From Hamadaea flava (lineage in GTDB: Bacteria > Actinomycetota > Actinomycetes > Mycobacteriales > Micromonosporaceae): a stretch of 64,000 bases of DNA. The DNA lies in contig NZ_JAMZDZ010000001.1 of the NCBI RefSeq assembly GCF_024172085.1, positions 310,001-374,000 of the forward strand, read 5' to 3'. Every line of letters starts with the position of its first letter. The stretch's first letter is position 1. Made by a program: the position numbers and the translations under genes. This document shows, piece by piece, positions 52,203 to 60,037 of this stretch. A model generated the notes under the pieces. The model had not been told where the DNA came from, ran no database searches, and saw only the letters and a program-made list of their open reading frames with translations.

Positions 52203-52554
52203 CCGCCCACGCGTGCACGAGGTACGCCGCCGCGACGCCGACGGTGTACCAGAGCAGGTCGGGAGTGTTGAAGGTGCTGCCGAGGACCAGTCGGGCGATC
52301 GTGCTGCGGCTGGACAGGTCCGCCGGGATCGAGGTGAGCTGGAAGAACTCGACCGCCCAGCAGCAGGCGAGCGAGATCCCGGCGCTCATCGCCGGGCGAA
52401 TCCGCGGGGCGACGACGAGCACGAGGACGTAGACGAGCACCGCGTACAGTGCGACTCCGGCGTACTTCGCGAACACCCCGGCGGTCGCCGCGCGTACACC
52501 GAGCCCGGCCAGCAGCACGACGACGGCGGCGATCAGCGCCTTCGGCCGGGTCAC
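52141..52554 (-). CDS. DUF2809-family membrane protein
   Basis: 137 residues with four membrane helices. AGVFAKYAGVALYAVLVYVLVLVVAP and CWAVEFFQLTSIPADLSSRSTIARLVLGSTFNTPDLLWYTVGVAAAY are the DUF2809 fingerprint. The function is unknown. GTG 52554 overlaps the GNAT stop (GTGA). The 3' end overlaps the dehydrogenase gene by 62 nt, tail to tail. Confidence 0.85.
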   Translation of the reverse strand: MTRPKALIAAVVVLLAGLGVRAATAGVFAKYAGVALYAVLVYVLVLVVAPRIRPAMSAGISLACCWAVEFFQLTSIPADLSSRSTIARLVLGSTFNTPDLLWYTVGVAAAYLVHAWAVRPAVGGRPGVPRPGGAARS

Positions 52555-53054
52555 CGGGCCTTCCGGAACACGACCTGACGTACGCCGTCCTCGTCGAACT
52601 CGGTGAGCGGCTCCATCCCGAGCCGCCGCATGACGGCCTGCGAGCGTACGTTGTCGATCGTGGTGATCGAGAGGATCTCGGGCAGTCCGAGCTGCTCGAA
52701 TCCGTAGTCCAGCAGCGCTATGGCGGCCTCGGTGGCGTACCCGTGGCCCCAGGCGGAGCGGGCGAGCCGCCAGCCGATCTCGACCCCGTCGACCGGAGCC
52801 TCCTCGTCGACCGCGTCGAGGCCGGCCATCCCGATGAACTCGCCGGTCTCCAGCACCTCCACGGCCCAGAAGCTGTAGCCGTCGCGTTCGATCCCCTCCT
52901 GGAAGTAGCGGATGGAGGCCGCGGCCTGCTCCCGGGACAGCAGAGGGCCGAGATGCGCGCGGACCTCGGGGTCTGCGTTCATCTCGGCCCACGGGTCGAG
53001 GTCGGCGTCACGCCAGCTCCGCAGCAGCAGGCGGCTGGTCTTGATCTCGATCAT
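52551..53054 (-). CDS. GNAT N-acetyltransferase, RimJ/RimL type
   Basis: 167 residues. It starts with IKTSRLLLRSWRDADLDPWAEMN and has the acetyl-CoA loop region RSAWGHGYATEAAIALLDYGF and IDNVRSQAVMRRLGM. Such enzymes acetylate protein N-termini, antibiotics or small amines; the substrate is unknown. TAGGCT (53066-53061) is 6 nt before ATG 53054, so it is a leaderless message that also carries the DUF2809 gene. Confidence 0.87.
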   Translation of the reverse strand: MIEIKTSRLLLRSWRDADLDPWAEMNADPEVRAHLGPLLSREQAAASIRYFQEGIERDGYSFWAVEVLETGEFIGMAGLDAVDEEAPVDGVEIGWRLARSAWGHGYATEAAIALLDYGFEQLGLPEILSITTIDNVRSQAVMRRLGMEPLTEFDEDGVRQVVFRKAR

Positions 53055-53077
53055 CCGGCCAGCCTAGCCGGACGGGT

Positions 53078-53239
53078 TCAGCGCTCCTCGCGGAACTCGA
53101 CGTGCTGCTTCGCGATCGGGTCGTACTTGCGGACGACCAGGCGATCGGGGTCGTTGCGGCGGTTCTTCCGCGTGACGTAGGTGTATCCGGTCCCGGCGGT
53201 GGAGCGCAGCTTCACGATCGGGCGGGTGTCGACTGCCAT
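53078..53239 (-). CDS. rpmG: Ribosomal protein bL33, zinc-free form
   Basis: 53 residues: it starts [19 protein letters not shown] and ends QHVEFREER. It has no cysteine, so both CxxC zinc sites are absent and this is the C-minus paralogue. In actinobacteria such paralogues often replace the zinc form in zinc shortage under Zur. Here the gene stands alone, with no rpmB, rpsN or rpmE beside it, and I see no Zur box upstream. AGGAG lies before ATG 53239. Confidence 0.93.
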   Translation of the reverse strand: MAVDTRPIVKLRSTAGTGYTYVTRKNRRNDPDRLVVRKYDPIAKQHVEFREER

Positions 53240-53273
53240 GTCACTCTCCTAGCTCTATCGACCCCTGACAACG

Positions 53274-53804
53274 TCACGCCTCGGAGGTTTGTTCCGCCAC
53301 CAGGCCCCGGCCGATCATGAACTCCCGCACAGTCGCCTCGTCGGTGGCGGTCAGGTGCCGCCGGGGCACCACCAGCCGGGGCTGGCGGTCGGCGTACAAG
53401 ATCCAGAACTCGGAGGTCTCCCCCACCGACGTGACGGCGGCCCACCGGACCGAGAGATGCCCGACCGCGGACGTCTCTCCCGCCTCGACCTCGCTGAGTT
53501 CGAACGTCACGGGGTTGGCGAAATGCGTCGGCGTCGCACTGAGCACCCGCCCAGCCCGCCAGCGGGGGTACGCCACCACCAGCAGCGCGAGGACGACCCC
53601 CCCGATCGGTTCGAGGACGGGGATCTTGTGTCGCGCCACGACGATCACGATCGCGTACGCGCAGGCCAGCAGGGCCAGACCGAGCGCGAGCCAGAAGCAG
53701 ACCCGGAACAGCCGACGGCGCACGGTCTTGAACATCCGCCGCCGTTCACCTTGATCCGGGGGCGCGGTGAACTCCACGCGCAGGCGCGTCTCCGTCGGGG
53801 TCAC
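53274..53804 (-). CDS. YcxB-like membrane protein
   Basis: 176 residues. A beta-strand start (TRLRVEFTAPPDQGE) precedes two membrane helices (about 33-80). A C-terminal domain follows, with HFANPVTFELSEVEAGETSAVGHLSVRWAAVTSVGETSEFWILYADRQPRL-type YcxB layout. TACGCT (53817-53812) is 7 nt from GTG 53804, so it is leaderless. It is a distant relative of the 33159 gene. The function is unknown. Confidence 0.68.
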   Translation of the reverse strand: MTPTETRLRVEFTAPPDQGERRRMFKTVRRRLFRVCFWLALGLALLACAYAIVIVVARHKIPVLEPIGGVVLALLVVAYPRWRAGRVLSATPTHFANPVTFELSEVEAGETSAVGHLSVRWAAVTSVGETSEFWILYADRQPRLVVPRRHLTATDEATVREFMIGRGLVAEQTSEA

Positions 53805-53887
53805 GGGGCTGAGCGTACTGCCCGCTAGCACGTCGTCGGGGTACGTCGCAGGGGTACGTCGTCTGCGGACGAGTCGCGACGCCCCCA

Positions 53888-53967
53888 CTACCAGGTGATC
53901 TCGCTTCGGCAGACCCGTGCTACCAGGTGATCTCGCTTCGGCAGACCCGTGCTACCAGGTGATCTCG
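53888..53967. repeat. 32-bp tandem duplication that copies a gene's 3' end
   Basis: The 32-bp unit CTACCAGGTGATCTCG + 16 bp occurs at 53888-53919 and 53920-53951. Its first 16 bp occur again at 53952-53967, where they are the stop codon and last four codons of the hydrolase gene. The stop region has therefore been copied twice downstream. Confidence 0.85.
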
Positions 53968-54506
53968 TCGAGGAAGTCCTCGATCGCGGTCGCGACCCGG
54001 CCGAGCACCGCCGCCGACGCGGCCAGCCGGCCCGGCACCAACAGGCCGTGATCCGCGTCCGGAATCTCCAGCAGCCGCGGGGTCAGCTCACGGGCAAGCC
54101 CGCTGTCCCAGCTGTGATCGGCCAGCCCACCGACCAGCAGCATCGGCGCGGTCGCGCGGCGCAGTTCGGCGACCACCTCCGGCTGGTTGAGCAGCGGCGT
54201 CAGCCAGATCGCGGGCAGCCCGCGATCGGCGGCGAGCCCGGCGGCGCAGGTCCCCAGCGACTTGGCGATCACGAGGGGCTTCAGTTCCGGCGCATCGGCG
54301 GCGATCCGGTCGAGCACGGGCTCCGCCTCGGCGGTCACCCAGGCCTTCCGCTGCTCGAGCGCCAGGGTCGGCGGCTCGTCGGGCCGGGTCCACGAATGCG
54401 CCACGATCCGGGCTCCCCGCAGCTCGGCCGCCTCCGCCGCGAAGGTCAGCAACGCGGTGTACGGGCCGAATCGCCCGCCGGGGAAGATGACAGCCAGTCG
54501 ATCCAT
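53952..54506 (-). CDS. Small alpha/beta-hydrolase-like protein
   Basis: 184 residues. AVIFPGGRFGPYTALLTFAAEAAELRGARIVAHSW starts the fold. The probable nucleophile elbow is LVIAKSLGTCAAG (A-K-S-L-G), the acid lies near GGLADHSWD, and the His is in PDADHGLLVPG. The size and spacing fit short cytosolic hydrolases. TACGGT (54518-54513) is 6 nt before ATG 54506. The 3' end is involved in the tandem duplication next door. Confidence 0.78.
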   Translation of the reverse strand: MDRLAVIFPGGRFGPYTALLTFAAEAAELRGARIVAHSWTRPDEPPTLALEQRKAWVTAEAEPVLDRIAADAPELKPLVIAKSLGTCAAGLAADRGLPAIWLTPLLNQPEVVAELRRATAPMLLVGGLADHSWDSGLARELTPRLLEIPDADHGLLVPGRLAASAAVLGRVATAIEDFLDEITW

Positions 54507-54562
54507 CGCGCCACCGTACGCCCACGCCGAAATTGTCGGTGCCCGGCCGCATGATCTTCCGC

Positions 54563-55006
54563 ATGGGATTTCAGCTTGCCATCGACTGCACCGACCCCGA
54601 CCGCCTGGTTCCCTTCTGGGCGGCCGCGCTGGACTACCGCCCACAGGATCCGCCCCAGGGGCACGCCACCTGGCGGGACTACTACGTGAGCGTCGGTGTG
54701 CCCGAAGAGGAACTGGGCGACGGAGACTGCACCGACCGGCTCGTCGACCCGGCCGGTGCCGGGCCGGCCATCTGGTTCCAGGTCGTGCCGGAGAAGAAGA
54801 CGCTCAAGAACCGGCTGCACGTCGATGTCATGGTGGGCGGTGGCCGATCGGTTCCCGTGGCGGAGCGACGCGTACGGGTGGACGCCAAGGTCGCGGAACT
54901 GGTCGGGCTCGGAGCCACCGTGCTGAACAGACACGATGGTGAAGCATCCGACCATTACGGGGTGACGATGGCCGACCCCGAAGGCAACGAATTCTGCGTC
55001 GTCTGA
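54563..55006 (+). CDS. VOC/glyoxalase-like protein
   Basis: 147 residues with the paired beta-alpha-beta-beta-beta units of the vicinal-oxygen-chelate fold: LAIDCTDPDRLVPFWAAALDYRP, IWFQVVPEKKTLKNRLHVDVMV, and YGVTMADPEGNEFCVV. The His in NRLHVD and the final Glu in GNEF are likely metal ligands. The substrate is unknown. I prefer ATG 54563; ATG 54551 is also in frame. Confidence 0.85.
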   Translation: MGFQLAIDCTDPDRLVPFWAAALDYRPQDPPQGHATWRDYYVSVGVPEEELGDGDCTDRLVDPAGAGPAIWFQVVPEKKTLKNRLHVDVMVGGGRSVPVAERRVRVDAKVAELVGLGATVLNRHDGEASDHYGVTMADPEGNEFCVV

Positions 55007-55014
55007 CGGCTGGG

Positions 55015-55515
55015 TCAGCCGGGCAGGTAGTAGTGCACGCGGGCTGGGCTGCCGTCCGCGTCCAGCCAGTCGGCGTACTCGCTGAACACGTGCTTCCAGC
55101 CCAAGCGCTCGTAGAAGCGGCGCGCGCCGGGGGCGTTGTCGGCGACGTCGAGGAAGAGCTGGTGGCCGTGCTCCACAGCCCAGCCGGCGATCTCGTCCAG
55201 CAGCCGTCGCGCGACGCCGTTCTGCCGCGCCGCCGGGATGGTGAAGAGCCGGCTGACCATCACGGGTGAGCCGAGCGCCGGATCCATCCGCTCGACGACC
55301 GGCATGGGCGGCGTAGCGCGCCGGATCACGGCGTGGCCGAGGACTCGACCGGCGGAGACGGCCACCCAGCTCTGCATCGCGTCGTCCGGGCTGAGCCAGC
55401 CGGCCGGATCGACGGGCCACCGGACCGGATAGGCATCGGCCTCGTAGACCTCCCGGAGGGCATCAATACAGGCCGCCACCTGCCCGTCGGCCCGGGGAAG
55501 CACCATCACGTCCAC
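55015..55515 (-). CDS. GNAT N-acetyltransferase
   Basis: 166 residues. The acetyl-CoA motif is RLFTIPAARQNGVARRLLDEIAGWA, with the C-terminal LDVADNAPGARRFYERLGW. Residues WPVDPAGWLSPDDAMQSWVAV precede it. The substrate is unknown. TATCGT (55529-55524) is 8 nt from GTG 55515, which suggests a leaderless start. Confidence 0.85.
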   Translation of the reverse strand: MDVMVLPRADGQVAACIDALREVYEADAYPVRWPVDPAGWLSPDDAMQSWVAVSAGRVLGHAVIRRATPPMPVVERMDPALGSPVMVSRLFTIPAARQNGVARRLLDEIAGWAVEHGHQLFLDVADNAPGARRFYERLGWKHVFSEYADWLDADGSPARVHYYLPG

Positions 55516-55567
55516 GAGCGGGAACGATAGCCCACCCGTTCGCCGGGCCAGAATGCCAAAGGACCCC

Positions 55568-55602
55568 TTGACATCTTAAAAAGCCAAAGTAGTCTTTGGC
55601 AT
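55568..55602 (+). promoter_or_regulatory. ArsR promoter and operator
   Basis: A near-consensus -35 TTGACA (55568-55573), a 16-bp spacer and TAGTCT (55590-55595) are followed 7 nt later by ATG 55603. The perfect inverted repeat GCCAAAG-TAGT-CTTTGGC (55583-55600) covers the -10. A further half-site, TGCCAAAG, lies at about 55555. This is the expected self-repression site of the ArsR protein encoded directly downstream. Confidence 0.82.
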
Positions 55603-56145
55603 ATGCACGTCACCGATCCTCAGGCGATCCGGGCCCTGGCCCATCCTCTCCGGCTGGACCTGCTGGGACTGCTCGGCACGATCAGCCCGGCGACCGCCGC
55701 CCAGTGCGGCCGGATCCTCGGCGTACCGCAGGCGAACTGCTCGTTCCATCTACGGCAACTCGCCAAGTACGGCTACGTCGAGGACGCCGGGCCCGGCGAG
55801 GACCGCCGGGAACGCCAGTGGCGGATCGCGGTGAAGACCCCGGATCGACTCCGGATCGACCCCGGCAGCGACCGCCTGCTCGGGCAGCAGATCGCGAACG
55901 TCGTGGTCGACCACGAGATGGCCGCGATCCGGGCGTACGTCGATCGCGAGCAGGACGAGAGCCCGGAGTGGCGCGACGGTCTGGGCATGGCGACCGCCGT
56001 CCTGAAACTCACCGCCGAACAGGCGGCTGACCTCGCCACGAAGTGGCGAACCCTGCTCGCGTCGTACGAAACCGATGCCGACAAGCCCGACGGCCGGCAC
56101 GTCCGCGTGTTCGTGTCCGTCACACCCCTGGGAGAAGCACAGTGA
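55603..56145 (+). CDS. ArsR-family transcriptional regulator
   Basis: 180 residues. The ArsR winged helix occupies about 5-95 (AIRALAHPLRLDLLGLLG, then TAAQCGRILGVPQANCSFHLRQLAKYGYV, and wing GEDRRERQWRI). A helical C-terminal part follows. There is no ELCVCDL-type metal motif; a single Cys in AQCGRIL and one in ANCSFH are seen, so metal sensing is doubtful. It probably represses itself and the co-transcribed metallo-hydrolase at the GCCAAAG palindrome. The next gene overlaps its stop (GTGA). Confidence 0.88.
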   Translation: MHVTDPQAIRALAHPLRLDLLGLLGTISPATAAQCGRILGVPQANCSFHLRQLAKYGYVEDAGPGEDRRERQWRIAVKTPDRLRIDPGSDRLLGQQIANVVVDHEMAAIRAYVDREQDESPEWRDGLGMATAVLKLTAEQAADLATKWRTLLASYETDADKPDGRHVRVFVSVTPLGEAQ

Positions 56146-57008
56146 ACCTCGACGTCACCTGGATCCACGGCGCGACCGGCGAGCCCACGCTGCAGGTCCA
56201 CCGCGCGGACGAGCGCACATTCATCCTGCGCCAGAGCAAGTCCGTCACCTACGAGGCGCCCTTCCTCTTCCTGCTCGTCGGCGACGACCGGGCGCTGCTG
56301 CTGGACACCGGCGCGACCGCCGAACCCGAGCAGTTCCCGCTGCGGGCGACGGTCGACGACCTGATCGGCGAACTGCCGCTCGTGGTGGCGCATTCGCACG
56401 GCCACGGCGACCACGTCGCCGCGGACGGCCAGTTCGCCGATCGTCCACACACGACGATCGTGGGCCGGGACCTCGAAGAAGTCCGGGCGTTCTTCGGCTT
56501 CGGCCCGGCGGAGGACCGACTGCCGGGCGACACGGTCACCTTCGAACTGGGCGGCCGGACGCTGTCGATCCTCGGCTCGCCCGGCCATCACAAGTCGGCG
56601 ATCACGATCTACGACCCGCGTACGGGCTTCCTGCTCACCGGTGACACCGTGATCCCCGGCCGCCTGTACGCCTTCGACTACCCGGCGTTCCTCGGCACCC
56701 TCGACCGGCTCGTCGCGTTCGCGGACGAGCACCCCGTCTCCTACGTGCTCGGCTGCCACGTCGAGATGCGGCAGCGCGCGGGGCGCGACTTCCCGATCGG
56801 CGCCACCTACCACCCCGACGAGCGGCGCCTGGAGATGACCGTCGAGCAGCTCCGGCAAGTCCAGAAGGCGGCTCACGAGGTCGCTCAGCGGCCGGGCGTA
56901 CATCGCTACGACGACTTCGTCATCTACAACGAACCCCGGCAGCGAGACCTGCGGCTGCTCGTGATGCGCGGGCAGCTGCACAAGCTGATCGGCCGCCGGC
57001 CCCGCTGA
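56142..57008 (+). CDS. Metallo-beta-lactamase-fold hydrolase
   Basis: 288 residues. The metal-binding HxHxDH motif is HSHGHGDH (about residues 84-91). The second His is in SPGHHKSAITIY, the Asp in LLTGDTVIPG, and the last His in LGCHVEMR. It is a binuclear zinc hydrolase of unknown substrate, cytoplasmic and without a signal peptide. GTG 56142 overlaps the arsR stop, so production follows the regulator. The pair may form a small-molecule-induced detoxification unit (inference). Confidence 0.86.
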   Translation: MNLDVTWIHGATGEPTLQVHRADERTFILRQSKSVTYEAPFLFLLVGDDRALLLDTGATAEPEQFPLRATVDDLIGELPLVVAHSHGHGDHVAADGQFADRPHTTIVGRDLEEVRAFFGFGPAEDRLPGDTVTFELGGRTLSILGSPGHHKSAITIYDPRTGFLLTGDTVIPGRLYAFDYPAFLGTLDRLVAFADEHPVSYVLGCHVEMRQRAGRDFPIGATYHPDERRLEMTVEQLRQVQKAAHEVAQRPGVHRYDDFVIYNEPRQRDLRLLVMRGQLHKLIGRRPR

Positions 57009-57814
57009 CCCCCCGCCCGCTTCCCGGCCTCCCCTGCTGGGTCCTCGGCTTCCCCTGCTGGGTCCCCCGCTTCCCACGGCTGGGTCCCCCGCTTCCCACG
57101 GCTGGGTCCCCCGCTTCCCCCGCTGGTTCCTCCGCGGACGCCGCGCCCGCTGACGCGCGCTGGTGCCGCCGCGCCGACTGAGGCGCTGATGCCGACCGCT
57201 GATGCCGCGCCGCCCACCCGCCGCGCGCCCGCTGATGCGCACTGGCCCCGAGCCGCCCACCGATTACGCGCCCGGCGGTGACGTCAGTGGTGATCTCCGG
57301 AGGCTGACGCACCTATCCGAAGCCCGGAAGGGTGCATCAGCCTCCGGAGATCATCCGCCGATGTTCCTGGACCGCCGCCGCGTCAGGACAGGGCACGCCC
57401 GGACGGCGGTTCCGCCCGGCGCGACGGCGGCGCAACCGCGGCTCCCCTCGGCGAGTGGAACGCGGTCTACCTGAATCCGGAGCGGAAGCGTCGATGGCGT
57501 TCCACCCAGCGCCAAAGCACCCACCGAAGCGCCGCCGGCGACGCCCCGGGACGCCAGTTGCGCCCCGGCACGACAGCGGCGCGCCGCCAGCAACGCGACG
57601 GGATGGGACGGCGGCGCAACCGTGCGGCCGGCCGCAGCGAGTGGAACGCGGTCTACCTGACCCCGGAGCGGAAGCGTCGATGACGTTCCACCGACCGCCG
57701 GAAACGTCCGCCGAAGCGCGGGAGCCTTCGGGAAAGTCAAGCCAGTGAGCGGGCGCGAAGGCGCCCGCCGAACCGACCGCCAAGCGGCCAAGCGACAAGC
57801 GAGCGAGCGCCGGG
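57009..57814. repeat. Gene-free gap with tandem, inverted and direct repeats
   Basis: The 806-bp convergent gap shows three repeat types. First, a 22-bp tandem repeat (GCTTCCCACGGCTGGGTCCC type) lies at 57026-57133, about five copies, two of them identical. Second, a palindrome has 23-bp arms (57291-57313, 57331-57353) with one mismatch and TGATCTCCGGAGGCTGA ends. Third, a direct repeat of 56 bp lies at 57451-57506 and 57637-57692; each copy starts GTGGAACGC and ends GCGTTCCAC, so it folds on itself. No convincing gene is present. Confidence 0.75.
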
Positions 57815-58822
57815 CTACCGAGCGACCGCCGTCGAGGACCGAACCACGAGCGATGCCGGCACGGTGACCGACCCGTTCGGCGGCGCGACGGCCAGCCCGA
57901 GCACCCGAGAGCCCAGTTCGGCGAGGTCGAGGCGGATCGTCGTCAGCGGTGGGCCGACGTCGGCCGCGCCGGGGACGTCGTCGAAGCCGACCACGCTCAG
58001 GTCGCCTGGCACGTCGCGGCCGAGGTCCCGGGCCGCCGCCAGCACGCCGTACGCCATCACGTCGTCGAGCGCGAACACCGCCGTCAGCGATGGACGCGCG
58101 GTGAGCAGTTCGCGGGCGGCGGCGTACCCGCCGTCTCGGCTGAAGTCTCCGGCGGCGACGGCGGTGGCCGGGAGCACGGATTGGAATCCGGCGAGGCGGT
58201 CCGCCACGGTGGCGAGCGTGTCCGGCCCGCTCACGACGCCGACCTCGGTATGCCCGAGGGACACCAGATGTTCGGCGGCCAGCTGCGCTCCCGCGTAGTT
58301 CGACGGGATCACGGCGTCGACGCCGGGCCCGTGGTCGCCGATCGCGACGACACGACCGCCTTGGTCGGCGTACCCGGCGAGGTGGTCGGCGAGGTCCGCC
58401 AGGAATCGCGTACCAGTGAAGGCCGACGCGGCCAGGATGATCGCCCGCGCGCGCTGGGCGCGCAGCCGGGCGACGTATTCCAGCTCGAGCTGCGGTTCGC
58501 GGAAGGTGCACGCGACCATGACCATGAGGTCGTGGTCCCGGGCCGCGCGCATGGCGCCGGCCGCGATCGCCGCGAAGTAGGGGTCGGCGATGTCGTGGAC
58601 GATCAGCCCGACGATCGAGGTGGTCGCGCGGGCGAGCGCCTGCGCCGGGGCGTGCGAGACGTAGCGCAGGCGGTTGGCCTCGGCCAGCACCCGGGCGCGC
58701 AGTTCCTCGCGGACGGTACGGCCACCGCTGCCGTGCAGGACACGGGAGGCGGTGGCCAGGGAGACGCCGGCGGCGTCGGCGACCTGTTGCAGGGTCGCCT
58801 GTGTTGACGGTTTGTCGCGCAC
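57815..58822 (-). CDS. LacI-family repressor of the DUF993 operon
   Basis: 335 residues. LacI HTH at ATLQQVADAAGVSLATASRVLHG (about 9-31), hinge RYVSHAPAQALARA, then the sugar-binding domain with GLIVHDIADPYFAAIAAGAMRAA and FALDDVMAYGVLAAARDLGRDVPGDLSVVGFDDVP. GTG 58822 is the only start that keeps the full HTH. It diverges from the dehydrogenase gene across a 75-bp spacer that contains a perfect LacI-type operator. Confidence 0.9.
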   Translation of the reverse strand: MRDKPSTQATLQQVADAAGVSLATASRVLHGSGGRTVREELRARVLAEANRLRYVSHAPAQALARATTSIVGLIVHDIADPYFAAIAAGAMRAARDHDLMVMVACTFREPQLELEYVARLRAQRARAIILAASAFTGTRFLADLADHLAGYADQGGRVVAIGDHGPGVDAVIPSNYAGAQLAAEHLVSLGHTEVGVVSGPDTLATVADRLAGFQSVLPATAVAAGDFSRDGGYAAARELLTARPSLTAVFALDDVMAYGVLAAARDLGRDVPGDLSVVGFDDVPGAADVGPPLTTIRLDLAELGSRVLGLAVAPPNGSVTVPASLVVRSSTAVAR

Positions 58823-58851
58823 ACCGGTAACGTACCGCCTCACACGCCGTT

Positions 58852-58865
58852 GGAAAGCGCTTTCC
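58852..58865. promoter_or_regulatory. Perfect LacI-type operator GGAAAGCGCTTTCC
   Basis: A 14-bp perfect palindrome with central CG lies in the spacer between the divergent LacI gene and the Gfo/Idh/MocA gene. It has one mismatch to the site before the GH35 gene at 6860-6873. It is 32 nt upstream of ATG 58898, placed to block transcription of the catabolic operon. Confidence 0.85.
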
Positions 58866-58897
58866 GTCCCCGGACGCCGCCCTACGAAGGGAAAACC

Positions 58898-60037
58898 ATG
58901 CGCAAGGTGAACATCATCATGAACGGGGTGACCGGGCGCATGGGCTATCGCCAGCACCTGGTCCGTTCGATCCTGGCCATCCGGGAACAGGGCGGCCTGC
59001 CGCTGCCCGGCGGCGAGGTGCTGTACCCGGAGCCCGTGCTGGTCGGCCGCAACGCCGCCAAGCTGGAGGCGCTGTGCGCCCAGCACAACCTCAGCCAGTA
59101 CACCACCGATCTGGACGCCGCGCTCGCCGACGAGGCCAACGAGATCTACTTCGACTCGCAGGTGACCACCGCCCGCGTCGCCGCGCTGACCAAGGCGATC
59201 GAGGCCGGCAAGCACATCTACACGGAGAAGCCGGTCGCCGAGTCGCTGGACGACGCGCTCGGGCTGGCCAAGCTGGCCGAGGCCAAGGGCGTACGCCACG
59301 GTGTCGTCGCCGACAAGCTCTACCTCCCGGGCCTGCGGAAGCTGAAGCGCCTGGTCGACTCCGGATTCTTCGGCCGCATCCTCACCGTACGCATCGACTT
59401 CGGCTACTGGGTGTTCGAGGGCGACTGGCAACCCGCCCAGCGGCCGAGCTGGAACTACCGCTCCGAGGACGGCGGCGGCATGATCCTCGACATGTTCCCG
59501 CACTGGCGGTACGTGCTCGACCACGTGATCGCGCCGGTCCGCTCGGTGTACGCACAGTCGGTCACGCACATCCCGGCCCGCTGGGACGAGCAGGGCGCCG
59601 AGTACGCCGCCACCGCCGACGACGCCGCGTACGCCGTCCTGGAGCTGGAAGGCGGGATCGTCGCGCAGATCAACTCGTCGTGGGCGACCCGGGTCGACCG
59701 CACCGAGCTGGTCACCTTCCACGTCGACGGTACGCACGGCAGCGCCGTCGCGGGGTTGCGCGGCTGCCGCATCCAGCACCGCAACGCCACCCCGAAGCCG
59801 GTGTGGAACCCGGACCTGCCGACCAGCCACGACTTCCGGGGACTGTGGACCGAGGTGCCGGACAACGACGTCTACGACAACGGGTTCAAGGTGCAGTGGG
59901 AGGAGTACCTGACGGCGGTCGCGACCGGCGCCCCGTACGCCCACGACCTGTTCGCCGGGGCGCGCGGCGTCCAGCTGGCCGAACTCGGCACGCAGTCCGC
60001 CCGCGAAGGCCGCAAGCTCGAGGTGCCCGCGCTGTGA
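58898..60037 (+). CDS. Gfo/Idh/MocA-family sugar dehydrogenase
   Basis: 379 residues. N-terminal Rossmann fold: VNIIMNGVTGRMGYRQHLVRSILAIRE, where the dinucleotide loop is NGVTGRMG, and the active-site Lys in HIYTEKPVAESLDDAL (EKP motif). The C-terminal substrate domain has WNYRSEDGGGMILDMFPHWRYVLDHVI, with Asp and His in the usual catalytic places. The family oxidises or reduces a ring hydroxyl of sugars or inositols with NAD(P). It is first in a four-gene operon; GAAGGGA precedes ATG 58898. Confidence 0.9.
   Translation: MRKVNIIMNGVTGRMGYRQHLVRSILAIREQGGLPLPGGEVLYPEPVLVGRNAAKLEALCAQHNLSQYTTDLDAALADEANEIYFDSQVTTARVAALTKAIEAGKHIYTEKPVAESLDDALGLAKLAEAKGVRHGVVADKLYLPGLRKLKRLVDSGFFGRILTVRIDFGYWVFEGDWQPAQRPSWNYRSEDGGGMILDMFPHWRYVLDHVIAPVRSVYAQSVTHIPARWDEQGAEYAATADDAAYAVLELEGGIVAQINSSWATRVDRTELVTFHVDGTHGSAVAGLRGCRIQHRNATPKPVWNPDLPTSHDFRGLWTEVPDNDVYDNGFKVQWEEYLTAVATGAPYAHDLFAGARGVQLAELGTQSAREGRKLEVPAL

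Noticed and set aside
53240-53280. Zur box upstream of rpmG
   Set aside because: The spacer lacks the TGANAATNATTNTCA-type inverted repeat.
57026-57133. Possible CRISPR-like array
   Set aside because: The 22-bp units are contiguous, with no unique spacers between them, and no cas genes are present.
57009-57260. Minus-strand frame encoding Gly-Glu-Ala-Asp-Pro repeats
   Set aside because: It is just the 22-bp tandem repeat translated; there is no start signal, no conserved domain, and the repeat length is not a multiple of three.
57420-57700. Repeated peptide-like reading (QVDRVPLA twice on the minus strand) as a decayed gene
   Set aside because: The repeat is a self-complementary DNA element, and the flanking frame has no family resemblance.
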